Assembly (NCBI GenBank): GCA_016213505.1
Contig: JACRAF010000004.1
Span: forward strand, 62,001 to 126,000
Direction: 5' to 3'
DNA from: Devosia nanyangense
Lineage (GTDB): Bacteria; Pseudomonadota; Alphaproteobacteria; Rhizobiales; Devosiaceae
Length of the DNA stretch: 64,000 nt
The position numbers and the translations under genes were made by a program. Shown piece by piece: positions 45,588 through 53,086 of this stretch (the first letter of the stretch is position 1; each line of letters begins with the position of its first letter). Below the pieces are notes generated by a model. That model ran no database searches. It was not told the DNA's origin and saw only the letters and a list, made by a program, of their open reading frames with translations.

Positions 45588-47125
45588 ATCTCGTGCCTGC
45601 GAGCATGCCCTGGTTCGCCGCCCACGAATGGCGGCTGATGTGGCGCGACGGCGTCGCCATGATGACCGGCGGCCACCCGACCCGCCGCATTGTCCTCATC
45701 ATCATCCTCGCCATCGCCGCGGTGCTGCTGCACCTGATGGCCAACGCCATCGTCGCGCCCTGGATCGCCGCCGGCATCGCCATCGACAAGTCGACGCTGG
45801 TGCTCATCACCGGCTCTGGATTCCTGTTCTGGACAGTGATGCTGAGCCAGGCGCTGGAATCGGTGACCCGGGCCTACTATGCGCGCGCCGATCTCGACCT
45901 GATCCTTAGTTCCCCGGCATCGTCGCGCCGGTTGTTCGCCGTCCGCACCGGCATCACCGCGCTGACCACGCTGCTGCTCGCCTGCCTCCTCGCCAGCCCC
46001 GTCGTCGACGTCCTGGTGATCCACGACGGCGCCCACTGGCTGATGGCCTACCTGGTGCTCGCCGCGCTCTCGGCGCTCGCGACTGCGATCGCCGTGCTGA
46101 TCACTATCGCGCTGTTCCGCCTCGCCGGCCCCAAGCGCACCCGGCTCGTCGCCCAGATCATCGCGGCGGTCGTCGGCGCCGGTTTCGTCATCGGCATCCA
46201 GGCCGTGGCGATCCTCCATTTCGGCAACATGTCGCGCCTCGTCGTGCTGACCGATTCCAGCTTCATCGCCGCCATGCCCGACATCGGCAGCCTGGTCTGG
46301 GCGCCCGCCAAGGCGGCGTTAGGCGATTGGGGCGCGCTGATCGGCACCACCGTCGTCGGCTTCGCCGCCCTCGCCGGCGTCATCGCGCTGGCCTCATCGA
46401 GCTTCGGGAGCCAGGCCATCGCCGCGGCGGGTGTCTCGCACCAGCGCGTCGCCCAGCACCACAGGGCGGTCGATGTCCGCCCGCGCTCGCAAAGGCAGCA
46501 GCTTCGCGTCAAGGAGTGGAAGCTCCTCGCCCGCGATCCCTGGCTGCTGAGCCAGACGCTGATGCAAATCCTCTACCTCGTGCCGCCGGCGCTGTATCTG
46601 TGGATCAGCTACGGCCAGACCGCCGGCACCTATGTCGTCGTCATCCCGGTGCTGGTGATGGCCGCCGGCCAGCTCTCGGGCGGCCTCAGCTGGCTCGCCA
46701 TCTCCGGTGAGGACGCGCATGATCTCGTCGTCACCGCGCCGGTTTCGCCCACCGCCGTGCTCGTCGCCAAGATCGAAGCCGTCGGCGTCGTCATCGCCAT
46801 CGTCTTCACCCCGATCATCGTGCTGATGCTGCTCGCCTCGCTCGACCTGGCGCTGATCACCGCCGGCTTTGCCGCGCTGTCCTCGGGCTCGGCCACCGCG
46901 ATCCAACTCTGGTTCCGCGTGCCGATGCGCCGCTCGATGTTCCGCCGCCGGCAAGTCGCCTCGCGCATTTCCACCATCGCCGAGGCGCTGAGTTCGATCT
47001 TCTGGGCCGGCACGGCCGTGCTGTATGCCGGCGATCAGTATTGGCTCGCCTCGCTCCCGGCGACGCTCGCGGTCGCGACCCTGTTCGTCGCCTGGAGCCT
47101 CAGTCCCAAGGGCAAGCGCGTCTAG
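45584..47125 (+). CDS. ABC exporter permease, 513 aa
   Basis: A large membrane protein with about 10-12 hydrophobic segments, for example RRIVLIIILAIAAVLLHLMANAIVAPWI and VIALASSSFGSQAIAAA separated by soluble loops. The charged loop RQQLRVKEWKLLARDPWLLSQTLMQI is typical of this class of putative ABC-2-type permeases. It is co-translated with the ATPase through an ATGA overlap and forms a two-gene exporter. A 7-bp hairpin (47138-47157) follows, overlapping the stop region of the convergent gene. The substrate is unknown. Confidence 0.85.
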   Translation: MNLVPASMPWFAAHEWRLMWRDGVAMMTGGHPTRRIVLIIILAIAAVLLHLMANAIVAPWIAAGIAIDKSTLVLITGSGFLFWTVMLSQALESVTRAYYARADLDLILSSPASSRRLFAVRTGITALTTLLLACLLASPVVDVLVIHDGAHWLMAYLVLAALSALATAIAVLITIALFRLAGPKRTRLVAQIIAAVVGAGFVIGIQAVAILHFGNMSRLVVLTDSSFIAAMPDIGSLVWAPAKAALGDWGALIGTTVVGFAALAGVIALASSSFGSQAIAAAGVSHQRVAQHHRAVDVRPRSQRQQLRVKEWKLLARDPWLLSQTLMQILYLVPPALYLWISYGQTAGTYVVVIPVLVMAAGQLSGGLSWLAISGEDAHDLVVTAPVSPTAVLVAKIEAVGVVIAIVFTPIIVLMLLASLDLALITAGFAALSSGSATAIQLWFRVPMRRSMFRRRQVASRISTIAEALSSIFWAGTAVLYAGDQYWLASLPATLAVATLFVAWSLSPKGKRV

Positions 47126-47144
47126 CGCAAGCGGCTCGGTCGCC

Positions 47145-47447
47145 TCAGGGGGCGACCAGGATCGCCAACCCGGTCACGTCGGGCCGTTCACCCTCGGCCG
47201 GCAGGTCGTGGCGGCCAAAACCGTCGAAGCTGTTGACGTTGAGCTTGAGCGGCCGCTCATCGACGGCGATCACGCCGTCGAACCCGCCATACTGGCCAGC
47301 GATGACCACCGGCGCGTTCGGATCGACCTTCTCCAGGCGTGCGATCAATTCTCCAACCGTCAACAACGATGCAGAAACAGCGGATCTGGACTTGTGGATC
47401 GACCCCGTCTGCGGCCGATGCAATGCTTTCACGTCAATTGCCGTCAT
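47145..47447 (-). CDS. Small hypothetical protein, 100 aa
   Basis: ATG at 47447 was chosen as the shorter start. The sequence contains ASLLTVGELIARLEKVDPNAPVVIAGQYGGFDG, a helix followed by a strand typical of small proteins that predict an expected value-like sheet, then DERPLKLNVNSFDGFGRHD and a hydrophobic end. I recognise a recurring pattern (TVGELIxxLxxxxPDxPV) seen in short proteins of unknown function from phages and bacteria. No function is assigned. Confidence 0.6.
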   Translation of the reverse strand: MTAIDVKALHRPQTGSIHKSRSAVSASLLTVGELIARLEKVDPNAPVVIAGQYGGFDGVIAVDERPLKLNVNSFDGFGRHDLPAEGERPDVTGLAILVAP

Positions 47448-47574
47448 GGAATTCCCAGTGCCCGATGCGACCAATCAATAGTCACATTGTTCGCCGGAGC
47501 GGTCCCGCTTCGCACCCCGCATTCGGGGGGTACGATGAAATTTATCTGGCTTGGCCGGACCCTAGGGAAAATAC

Positions 47575-48549
47575 CTAGCCGAACTGCAGCCGGGCGATCA
47601 GATGGCCGAGCGCCGCGCGGTTGCGGATGCCCAGCTTGCCGTAGATCTGCTTCAGCGTCGATCGCGCCGTATGCTCGGTGATCCCCAGCTGCGACGCGGC
47701 CTGCCGGGCCGAGTTCCCCTTGCCGACGAGCACCGCCAACCGCGCTTCCGCCGGCGTCAGTTTGATCGACACCAGCATGTCGGCGGCATCGCGCGGACCA
47801 GGCTCCCGCGCGCGCGGCGGAAGCGGCGGACCGGCCTCGATGGCCTGCGGCTCGCCCCAGGTCGCGTTGAGCCCGCTGGCCGTGAGCCCGAGCATGATCT
47901 CGGTCGGACGCAGCGCGCGAAACGCGGCGGGCGCCTCATCGGCAATCTCCAGCGACACGACCTCGGCTGGTGCGACCGCGCCGAAATACGAAACGATGGT
48001 CCGCGAAAGACCCGATTTCGAGGTCCCGACATAGGCGTCGAGGCCCGTGACCCCCGGTTGTGCCGGACCGCTCGGGCGGACCACGGCGCGCAGCCATTCG
48101 ACGCCGCCCGTCGACACCGCGCCGTGCAGCAGCCCGTCTTCCCACCAGATGCGCGGCTCGCCCGAAAGGCACCCGGCGAAGTAATTGGTGCGCATCGCCT
48201 CGACGGCGTTTTCCGTCACCACCTCGCCGACGATGTACACGGCTTCCTTGGTGTCAGGGGCATCGTAACCCTCGATGGCGACGCAGGTCAGCGCCCGCCG
48301 ATAGGGCGACAGTCGCGACCCGCTCGGTGCCTCCCAGATGCCGAGCACGCCGATGAGGCTGGGCGACATCGTCAGCACGGGTGGCACGAAGGGGGCGACG
48401 GCCGCTGCATCGATGCGGAACACCAGCCAGATCACGTCGGATATCAGCGCCGGATAGGGCGGCCTGTGCTCGACGCTCGAGCACGGGTCGTTCAGCTGGT
48501 CCTCCAGCCGGTCCCAGCGCTTGCGCGGCGGCTGGCTATTCACACCCAT
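47575..48549 (-). CDS. LuxR-family helix-turn-helix regulator
   Basis: A 324-residue protein. The C-terminal LuxR domain is LTPAEARLAVLVGKGNSARQAASQLGITEHTARSTLKQIYGKLGI, with the recognition helix TARSTLKQIYGKL. The N-terminal 240 residues look like a sensor region (DAAAVAPFVPPVLTMSPSLI, ISLEIADEAPAAF) but match no domain I can name. No autoinducer-binding or receiver domain is evident. It ends 128 bases before the small gene at 47145-47447 in the same direction. Confidence 0.88.
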   Translation of the reverse strand: MGVNSQPPRKRWDRLEDQLNDPCSSVEHRPPYPALISDVIWLVFRIDAAAVAPFVPPVLTMSPSLIGVLGIWEAPSGSRLSPYRRALTCVAIEGYDAPDTKEAVYIVGEVVTENAVEAMRTNYFAGCLSGEPRIWWEDGLLHGAVSTGGVEWLRAVVRPSGPAQPGVTGLDAYVGTSKSGLSRTIVSYFGAVAPAEVVSLEIADEAPAAFRALRPTEIMLGLTASGLNATWGEPQAIEAGPPLPPRAREPGPRDAADMLVSIKLTPAEARLAVLVGKGNSARQAASQLGITEHTARSTLKQIYGKLGIRNRAALGHLIARLQFG

Positions 48550-48979
48550 ACCCCAATGCAGTCATTCTCGCGCTGCGGCTCCGTCCAGTCCGGCTCAGGC
48601 CGGGCCACCGACGGCGCTCAGTATCTATGCCGTTCAGTACATCCAACCGTGCATTTCTACTACCAAAGTTCAATATTGGCATGTGCGATCAGAACCCACG
48701 CGGCGGCCGATGACTTGCAATGGACCTGCCCGCCGGTGTGCCCGTGTCGGATCGCCGAAAACCTGGTCGCGAAGAACTTCGCGCCGCGCGCGGATCGGAG
48801 TCGGCAAGGGTACCTCCTGAGTCGGGCGACTTTTTGCACCGAACTCGCGCGCCGCGCCAGCCCGCCCGAGGTAGTGCAGCCTGTCACGCCGCACTCACGC
48901 CGGCTCCGGCGCTTTCCGCTTCCCCGACGCGGTTGCCGTGGCTAGGAAGTACCTCCCTTCCAGCGTCCACGAAAATCCG
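48550..48979. other. 430-base gap without a convincing gene
   Basis: Short open frames occur on both strands here, but none has a ribosome site, typical composition or a recognisable product. The stretch 48655-48690 is AT-rich and could hold the promoter of the LuxR-family gene, which starts at 48549. I see no repeat, hairpin or RNA gene in it. Confidence 0.6.
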
Positions 48980-49432
48980 ATGCTCACCTTCCGCTCCGCC
49001 ACGCCCGCCGACCTGCCCTTCATCATCGCCCTGATCGTCGAAGACTCGGTGGTCGATACCGGCGACGATCCCGCCAACGCGATGCATCGCGACTACACCA
49101 ATGCCCTCGCCGCCATCGATGCCGATCCCAATCAGGAGATGCTGGTCGCCGAACTCGCCGGTGAGCCGGTTGGCTGTTTCCAGCTCACCTACATCCCGGG
49201 GTTGATGCGGCGCGGCATGTGGCGCGGCCTGGTCGAGGTCGTCCACATCCGCGCCGACAAACGCAATCTCGGCCTCGGCACCCGGATGATGGAGGAGGCC
49301 GTCGCGCGCTGCCGCGCTCACAACTGCTCCATGGTGCAACTCACCTCCAACAAGAAGCGGCTCGATGCCCACCGCTTCTACGAGCGGCTCGGCTTCCTCA
49401 AGAGCCACGAGGGGTTCAAGCTCTATCTCTAG
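48980..49432 (+). CDS. GNAT-family N-acetyltransferase
   Basis: A 150-residue acetyltransferase. ATG at 48980 gives MLTFRSATPADLPFIIALI, the standard GNAT N-terminus; a GTG at 48938 would add an atypical tail. The acetyl-CoA-binding motif is VHIRADKRNLGLGTRMMEEAVARC (R-N-L-G-L-G-T). The C-terminal segment LTSNKKRLDAHRFYERLGFLKSHEGFKL is typical of the family. The substrate is unknown, possibly a small amine or amino acid. Confidence 0.92.
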   Translation: MLTFRSATPADLPFIIALIVEDSVVDTGDDPANAMHRDYTNALAAIDADPNQEMLVAELAGEPVGCFQLTYIPGLMRRGMWRGLVEVVHIRADKRNLGLGTRMMEEAVARCRAHNCSMVQLTSNKKRLDAHRFYERLGFLKSHEGFKLYL

Positions 49433-49434
49433 GC

Positions 49435-49531
49435 GCGTTTCGAGGAAAAGTGCGAAGCGGTTTTCCGGTTCGGAAGCGCGACAAATCAGAGACATAGAGC
49501 ACTCGTTCCAGCTCTGTCGGAACGAGTGCTA
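49435..49531. repeat. Dispersed intergenic repeat with terminal hairpin, copy 1
   Basis: The first 75 bases (49435-49509) match the element at 54446-54520 at 68 of 75 positions, including GTGCGAAGCGGTTTTCCGG. The right end is a perfect 12-bp stem, AGCACTCGTTCC (49498-49509) with GGAACGAGTGCT (49519-49530). It fills the gap between two convergent genes, and the stop codon of the - strand gene overlaps its last bases. Similar short elements are scattered in many Hyphomicrobiales genomes. Confidence 0.85.
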
Positions 49532-49864
49532 GCGCTCGATCGCCCCGAGCCGCGCCAGCACCTCGCCGGGGATGCCGTACTGCTTGATGGCCTCCTTCTG
49601 GTCGCGGAAGCCGCACAGTTCGCGCTGGACGAAGAACGCCCACACCTCGTGCGCCGCCTTGCGCACCAGCCGTTTGCGCTCCTCCGCCTCGCCGGGCGCC
49701 GCATCGAATGCCCGCAGCGCCGCCATCGCCTTTTCCACCAGCCGTCCATGGTGGCCGAGCGAGGCGGCCTTCTCCGCCAGCAACTCGGATTCGAGGACGC
49801 TGGTGGCCGCGTCTGGCCGCCGGAGCAGTGCAATTCTGTCGATCAGATCGTGCGACACGGCCAA
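49529..49864 (-). CDS. Conserved alphaproteobacterial small protein (DUF6665-like)
   Basis: A 111-residue helical protein: ALLRRPDAATSVLESELLAEKAASLGHHGRLVEKAMAAL, then a Glu/Arg-rich helix and AAHEVWAFFVQRELCGFRDQKEAIKQYGIP. The pattern (ATSVLExELLAEKA) is one I associate with a conserved family of unknown function, probably DUF6665. Two cysteines at most are present. The function is unknown, and a cytoplasmic location is likely. Confidence 0.72.
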   Translation of the reverse strand: MAVSHDLIDRIALLRRPDAATSVLESELLAEKAASLGHHGRLVEKAMAALRAFDAAPGEAEERKRLVRKAAHEVWAFFVQRELCGFRDQKEAIKQYGIPGEVLARLGAIER

Positions 49865-49930
49865 CTATTTAGGATGCCAACTCCACCGAGGCAATTTCCC
49901 TTGCCGTCACAATCCGCTAACAGCGGCGCG

Positions 49931-50809
49931 ATGGCCCTCTCCCGACCCGCCGCCACCGGCATCGGCTTTTTTGCGATCCTGTTATGGTCGCTGCTTGCGG
50001 TGTTCACTGCGGCGAGCGGCTCTATGCCGCCGTTCCAGCTGACCGCCGTCACCTTCGGGATCGGCGGCCTTGCCGGCGTGCTGCTCTGGGCGTTCCGGCC
50101 CAGTGCCGCAATAGCCCTGCGCCAGCCCTGGCCGGTCTGGCTGCTCGGGGTCGGCGGCCTCTTCGGCTACCATGCCGCCTACTTCACCGCCCTGCGCAAC
50201 GCGCCGCCGGTCGAAGCCGGGCTGATCAACTATCTCTGGCCGCTGTTGATCGTCGTCTTCTCGGCGCTGCTGCCGGGCGAAAGGCTCAAATGGCAGCACA
50301 TTGCCGGCTGCGCCCTTGCCCTCGCCGGCGCCGTGCTCGTCGTCACCCGTGGTCAGGGGTTCAGCTTCGATCCGGCCTACCTGCCGGGGTACGCCGCGGC
50401 GCTCTTCGCCGCCTTCACCTGGGCTGCCTATTCGGTGCTGTCGCGCCGCGTCGCCCATGTTCCGAGCGACGCCATCACCGGCTTCTGCCTCGCCACCGCG
50501 GTTCTTTCAGCCGCCTGCCATTTTGCCCTCGAGCCCACCGTCTGGCCCACGACCCTCTGGCAGTGGTTGGCCATCGTCGGCCTCGGTCTCGGACCTGTCG
50601 GCCTCGCCTTTTACGTCTGGGATATCGGCATCAAGCGCGGTGACATCCAGGTGCTCGGCGCCGCCTCCTACGCGACGCCTCTGCTCTCGACCGCGCTGCT
50701 GGTGCTGAGCGGCTACGCCGCCTACAGCCACGTCCTGTTGATCGCCTCGCTGCTGATCACCGCCGGCGCTGTGCTCGCCGCCAGCGAGCTGCTGTTCCGC
50801 CGCTCCTAG
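49931..50809 (+). CDS. EamA/DMT-family transporter (YddG-like aromatic amino acid exporter)
   Basis: A 292-residue drug/metabolite transporter with ten hydrophobic helices in two EamA repeats. It starts MALSRPAATGIGFFAILLWSLLAVFTAASG, and LFGYHAAYFTALRNAPPVEAGLINYLWPLLIV is typical of the YddG subgroup. It probably exports amino acids or related metabolites. Its TAG stop shares bases with the stop of the convergent gene (CTAG at 50806-50809). Confidence 0.9.
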   Translation: MALSRPAATGIGFFAILLWSLLAVFTAASGSMPPFQLTAVTFGIGGLAGVLLWAFRPSAAIALRQPWPVWLLGVGGLFGYHAAYFTALRNAPPVEAGLINYLWPLLIVVFSALLPGERLKWQHIAGCALALAGAVLVVTRGQGFSFDPAYLPGYAAALFAAFTWAAYSVLSRRVAHVPSDAITGFCLATAVLSAACHFALEPTVWPTTLWQWLAIVGLGLGPVGLAFYVWDIGIKRGDIQVLGAASYATPLLSTALLVLSGYAAYSHVLLIASLLITAGAVLAASELLFRRS

Positions 50810-51162
50810 GCGCCGTCCCGCTGATCGCACCAGGCTTTGACAATCGACTTGAGCTCCACGGATTTCGCCTTGAGGTCGGCAGCGGACAGCACCTTCATGA
50901 TCCGCGAGACCTCGCCGGTCCCCTCCATCGATGGGAAATCGCCCGGAATCTGCGCACCGGTGTGGAACATCAGGCTCACATGCGCTTTCGCCTTCGGATA
51001 GAAGCTCGCCAGGTTGCCTTTGTAGACAAAGGTCGGCGCCTGCCACTTGATCGTCTCGCCGATCCGTTTGTCGGCTTTGAGGACGGCCTGCCTGACTGCT
51101 TCCACTAACGCCTTCTGCGGATTGTCGTATTTCGCCATCCAATCGTCGACAACGTTGCCCAT
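50806..51162 (-). CDS. DUF1801-family protein
   Basis: A 118-residue protein. DWMAKYDNPQKALVEAVRQAVLKAD, ETIKWQAPTFVYKGNLASFYPKAKAHVSLMF and GEVSRIMKVLSAADLKAKSVELKSIVKAW match the YdhG/DUF1801 family. The family has an intracellular fold related to frataxin-like or IscU-like small proteins and no proven role. Its stop interlocks with the convergent DMT gene. Confidence 0.9.
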   Translation of the reverse strand: MGNVVDDWMAKYDNPQKALVEAVRQAVLKADKRIGETIKWQAPTFVYKGNLASFYPKAKAHVSLMFHTGAQIPGDFPSMEGTGEVSRIMKVLSAADLKAKSVELKSIVKAWCDQRDGA

Positions 51163-51303
51163 GTCTCTCCCCTGAACGCTGCCATGGGTTTCATCGCGCG
51201 CCGCGAAGCGGTTAGCGGCCTTGTCGATGTCTCCCGGCAGAGCGCCGGATTATCACTTCGGGCGAGTTGAATGCCCAGACCCGTCTTCCCGCTCACCTCG
51301 GCT

Positions 51304-51351
51304 ACCACCCCACCCCCACCCCACCCGTTGACACCACCCCCACCCCGCCCC
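51304..51351 (+). repeat. C-rich simple-sequence tract
   Basis: CCACCCCACCCCCACC-like units occur in two blocks separated by GTTGACA. The tract lies in the gap upstream of the PemK/MazF-type module, ending 35 bases before the first start codon. It is low complexity and strongly strand-biased (all C on the + strand). Confidence 0.85.
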
Positions 51352-51386
51352 TAGATGATTGTGCGATAGGAACTGGAGCGCGGCAA

Positions 51387-51737
51387 ATGGGCAAGGTCAG
51401 GATTTCGGACAATTCGATCTGGCTGAAGCATATTGAGGCGGATGCTCCGCTCCGCGATCGCCTTACTTCACTCAAAGCCGGTGACGTTGTTGAGCTCGAG
51501 GTCGCTGGCATAGTGGGGAGGTGGGAACGGATGCGGGATGGCAGCGATGGGCGCCCCACTGAGGGTATCAAGCCGGTCGAAGGCATGAAGCGCGTGTGGA
51601 CCCAGCTACAGAGTGAACGGGGACGCGTCGTCGATGTCCGCCAAGTGCAGTCGGCCGATAGCTACCTTGCTGCCCTGGGCGCGACTTTGAGCGAATGGGA
51701 CTCACCGGAGGACGAGGCGGCATATCGTGATCTGTGA
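51387..51737 (+). CDS. Probable antitoxin partner of the PemK/MazF-type toxin
   Basis: A 116-residue acidic protein. ATG at 51387 follows GGAG. The sequence has TSLKAGDVVELEVAGIVGRWERMRDG and RPTEGIKPVEGMKRVWTQ, with an acidic tail SEWDSPEDEAAYRDL. It is not an AbrB or MazE protein that I can recognise, but its last codons overlap the toxin start by 11 bases. Position, size and coupling fit an antitoxin. This assignment rests on context. Confidence 0.65.
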   Translation: MGKVRISDNSIWLKHIEADAPLRDRLTSLKAGDVVELEVAGIVGRWERMRDGSDGRPTEGIKPVEGMKRVWTQLQSERGRVVDVRQVQSADSYLAALGATLSEWDSPEDEAAYRDL

Positions 51738-52059
51738 TTTCGGCGACGTTGCTGTGGTGCCGTTTCCGTTCGTCGACATGGCGGTATCCAAGCATCGGCC
51801 GGCGTTGGTCCTCTCGACCGAAGCGTTCAACTCGAACAACGACAACACCCTGTTTGCAATGATCACAACCGCGAAGCGATCTGGATGGCCAAGCGACGTC
51901 GCGATTGTCGACGGCGCCACCGCTGGTTTGATCCACCAATCCTACGTCCGATGGAAGGTGTTCACACTGCCGAACGAGCTGATACGCCGCACCGCTGGCG
52001 CGCTCGGGGAGAGGGACAGGGCGGCGGTTGCAGCCGCTCTTCGCAAAGTACTTCCCTAG
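51727..52059 (+). CDS. PemK/MazF-family mRNA interferase toxin
   Basis: A 110-residue toxin. The family core is FGDVAVVPFPFVDMAVSKHRPALVLST, then NTLFAMITTAK, GLIHQSYVRWKVFTLPNELI and an LGERDRAAVAAALRKVL tail. The motif VVPFPF-D and the SxVR-K region resemble the PemK/MazF ribonuclease fold. It overlaps the upstream antitoxin gene by 11 bases, and its stop interlocks with the convergent aldo/keto reductase gene (52056-52059). Confidence 0.88.
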   Translation: MICDFGDVAVVPFPFVDMAVSKHRPALVLSTEAFNSNNDNTLFAMITTAKRSGWPSDVAIVDGATAGLIHQSYVRWKVFTLPNELIRRTAGALGERDRAAVAAALRKVLP

Positions 52060-52895
52060 AACAAAAAGCTCGCCGTTGCCGGGTCGGCGCCGACGCGGCC
52101 CTTCGCCCCTAGATCGAGCCGCAGCATCTTGTCCATGTCCGCGGCGTCGAGCTCGAAGTCGAACACGTCGAAATTCTCCTCGATCCGCTCCTTGTGGATC
52201 GATTTGGGGATGACGATCAGCCCCTCCTGCAGGTGCCAGCGGATGATCGTCTGCGCCACCGACTTGCCGTGCTTCTTGGCGATTTCGCCCACCACCTCGT
52301 CGTCGAGCATGCGACCCGAGCCGAGCGGGCTCCAGCTTTCGATCTTGATGTCGCGCTCACCCATGAAGGCGCGTTTGTCGCGCTGCTGGAAGCGCGGATG
52401 CAGCTCGATCTGGTTGACCACCGGGGTCACGCCCGTCTCCTTGACGATGCGCTCGATGTGGTCCGGATTGAAGTTCGAGACGCCGATCGACTTGATCCGC
52501 CCCTGCTTCTGCAACTCGACCATCGCCGCCCACGCCTCGGCATATTTTCCCTGGCTGGGCACCGGCCAGTGGATCAGGAACAGGTCGATCTGGTCGATCC
52601 CAAGCTTCTGCATGGTCTCATCGAAGCTCCTAAGCGCCAGGTCGCGCGCGTGCCCGCCGTTCCTCAGCTTGGAGGTGATGTAAAGCTCGCTCCGCGCCAC
52701 TCCCGCCGTGCGGATCGCCTCGCCGACGCCCTCCTCGTTCTGATAGCCCTCGGCCGTGTCGATCAGCCGGTAACCGGCGGCAATGCCGTCGCGCACCACC
52801 CGCGCCGTGATGGCTGGGTCCACCTGCCAGACGCCCAGCCCGAGCTGGGGGATCGAGGTGCCGTCGATGAGTTTGAGCATGGGTACTTTGGCCAT
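52056..52895 (-). CDS. Aldo/keto reductase (2,5-diketo-gluconate reductase type)
   Basis: A 279-residue NADPH-dependent reductase. ATG at 52895 follows AAGGAG. Features are QLGLGVWQV, the catalytic Tyr in YRLIDTAEGYQNEEGVG, the Lys in YITSKLRNG, the His in LFLIHWPVPS, and the coenzyme-binding VIPKSIHKERIEENFDVF. It resembles DkgA/DkgB-type enzymes that reduce methylglyoxal or diketogluconate. The physiological substrate is unknown. Confidence 0.95.
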   Translation of the reverse strand: MAKVPMLKLIDGTSIPQLGLGVWQVDPAITARVVRDGIAAGYRLIDTAEGYQNEEGVGEAIRTAGVARSELYITSKLRNGGHARDLALRSFDETMQKLGIDQIDLFLIHWPVPSQGKYAEAWAAMVELQKQGRIKSIGVSNFNPDHIERIVKETGVTPVVNQIELHPRFQQRDKRAFMGERDIKIESWSPLGSGRMLDDEVVGEIAKKHGKSVAQTIIRWHLQEGLIVIPKSIHKERIEENFDVFDFELDAADMDKMLRLDLGAKGRVGADPATASFLF

Positions 52896-53086
52896 GTTGG
52901 GCTCCTTCGGATTGGCGATGTCATCTTGGGTCCCGGTGAGAACATTCGGGCAAAGGGAAAGTTCAGCGACGGCTCGATCGGATCCATCGGTCAATGGCGA
53001 TATAGCCGGCCCGGGCGGCCGCCGCCAGCTTCCGCCTTGAAGCGGACTGGCGAATTCCTTGTTTTCCCCTGCTCTGCTGCTATTTT

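Noticed and set aside
48550..48979. Several short frames in the gap between the LuxR-like and GNAT genes
   Set aside because: None has a ribosome site, typical composition or a recognisable product.
51304..51351. The C-rich tract as a phase-variable repeat
   Set aside because: The units are irregular and lie outside a coding region or clear promoter spacer, so slippage control is not supported.
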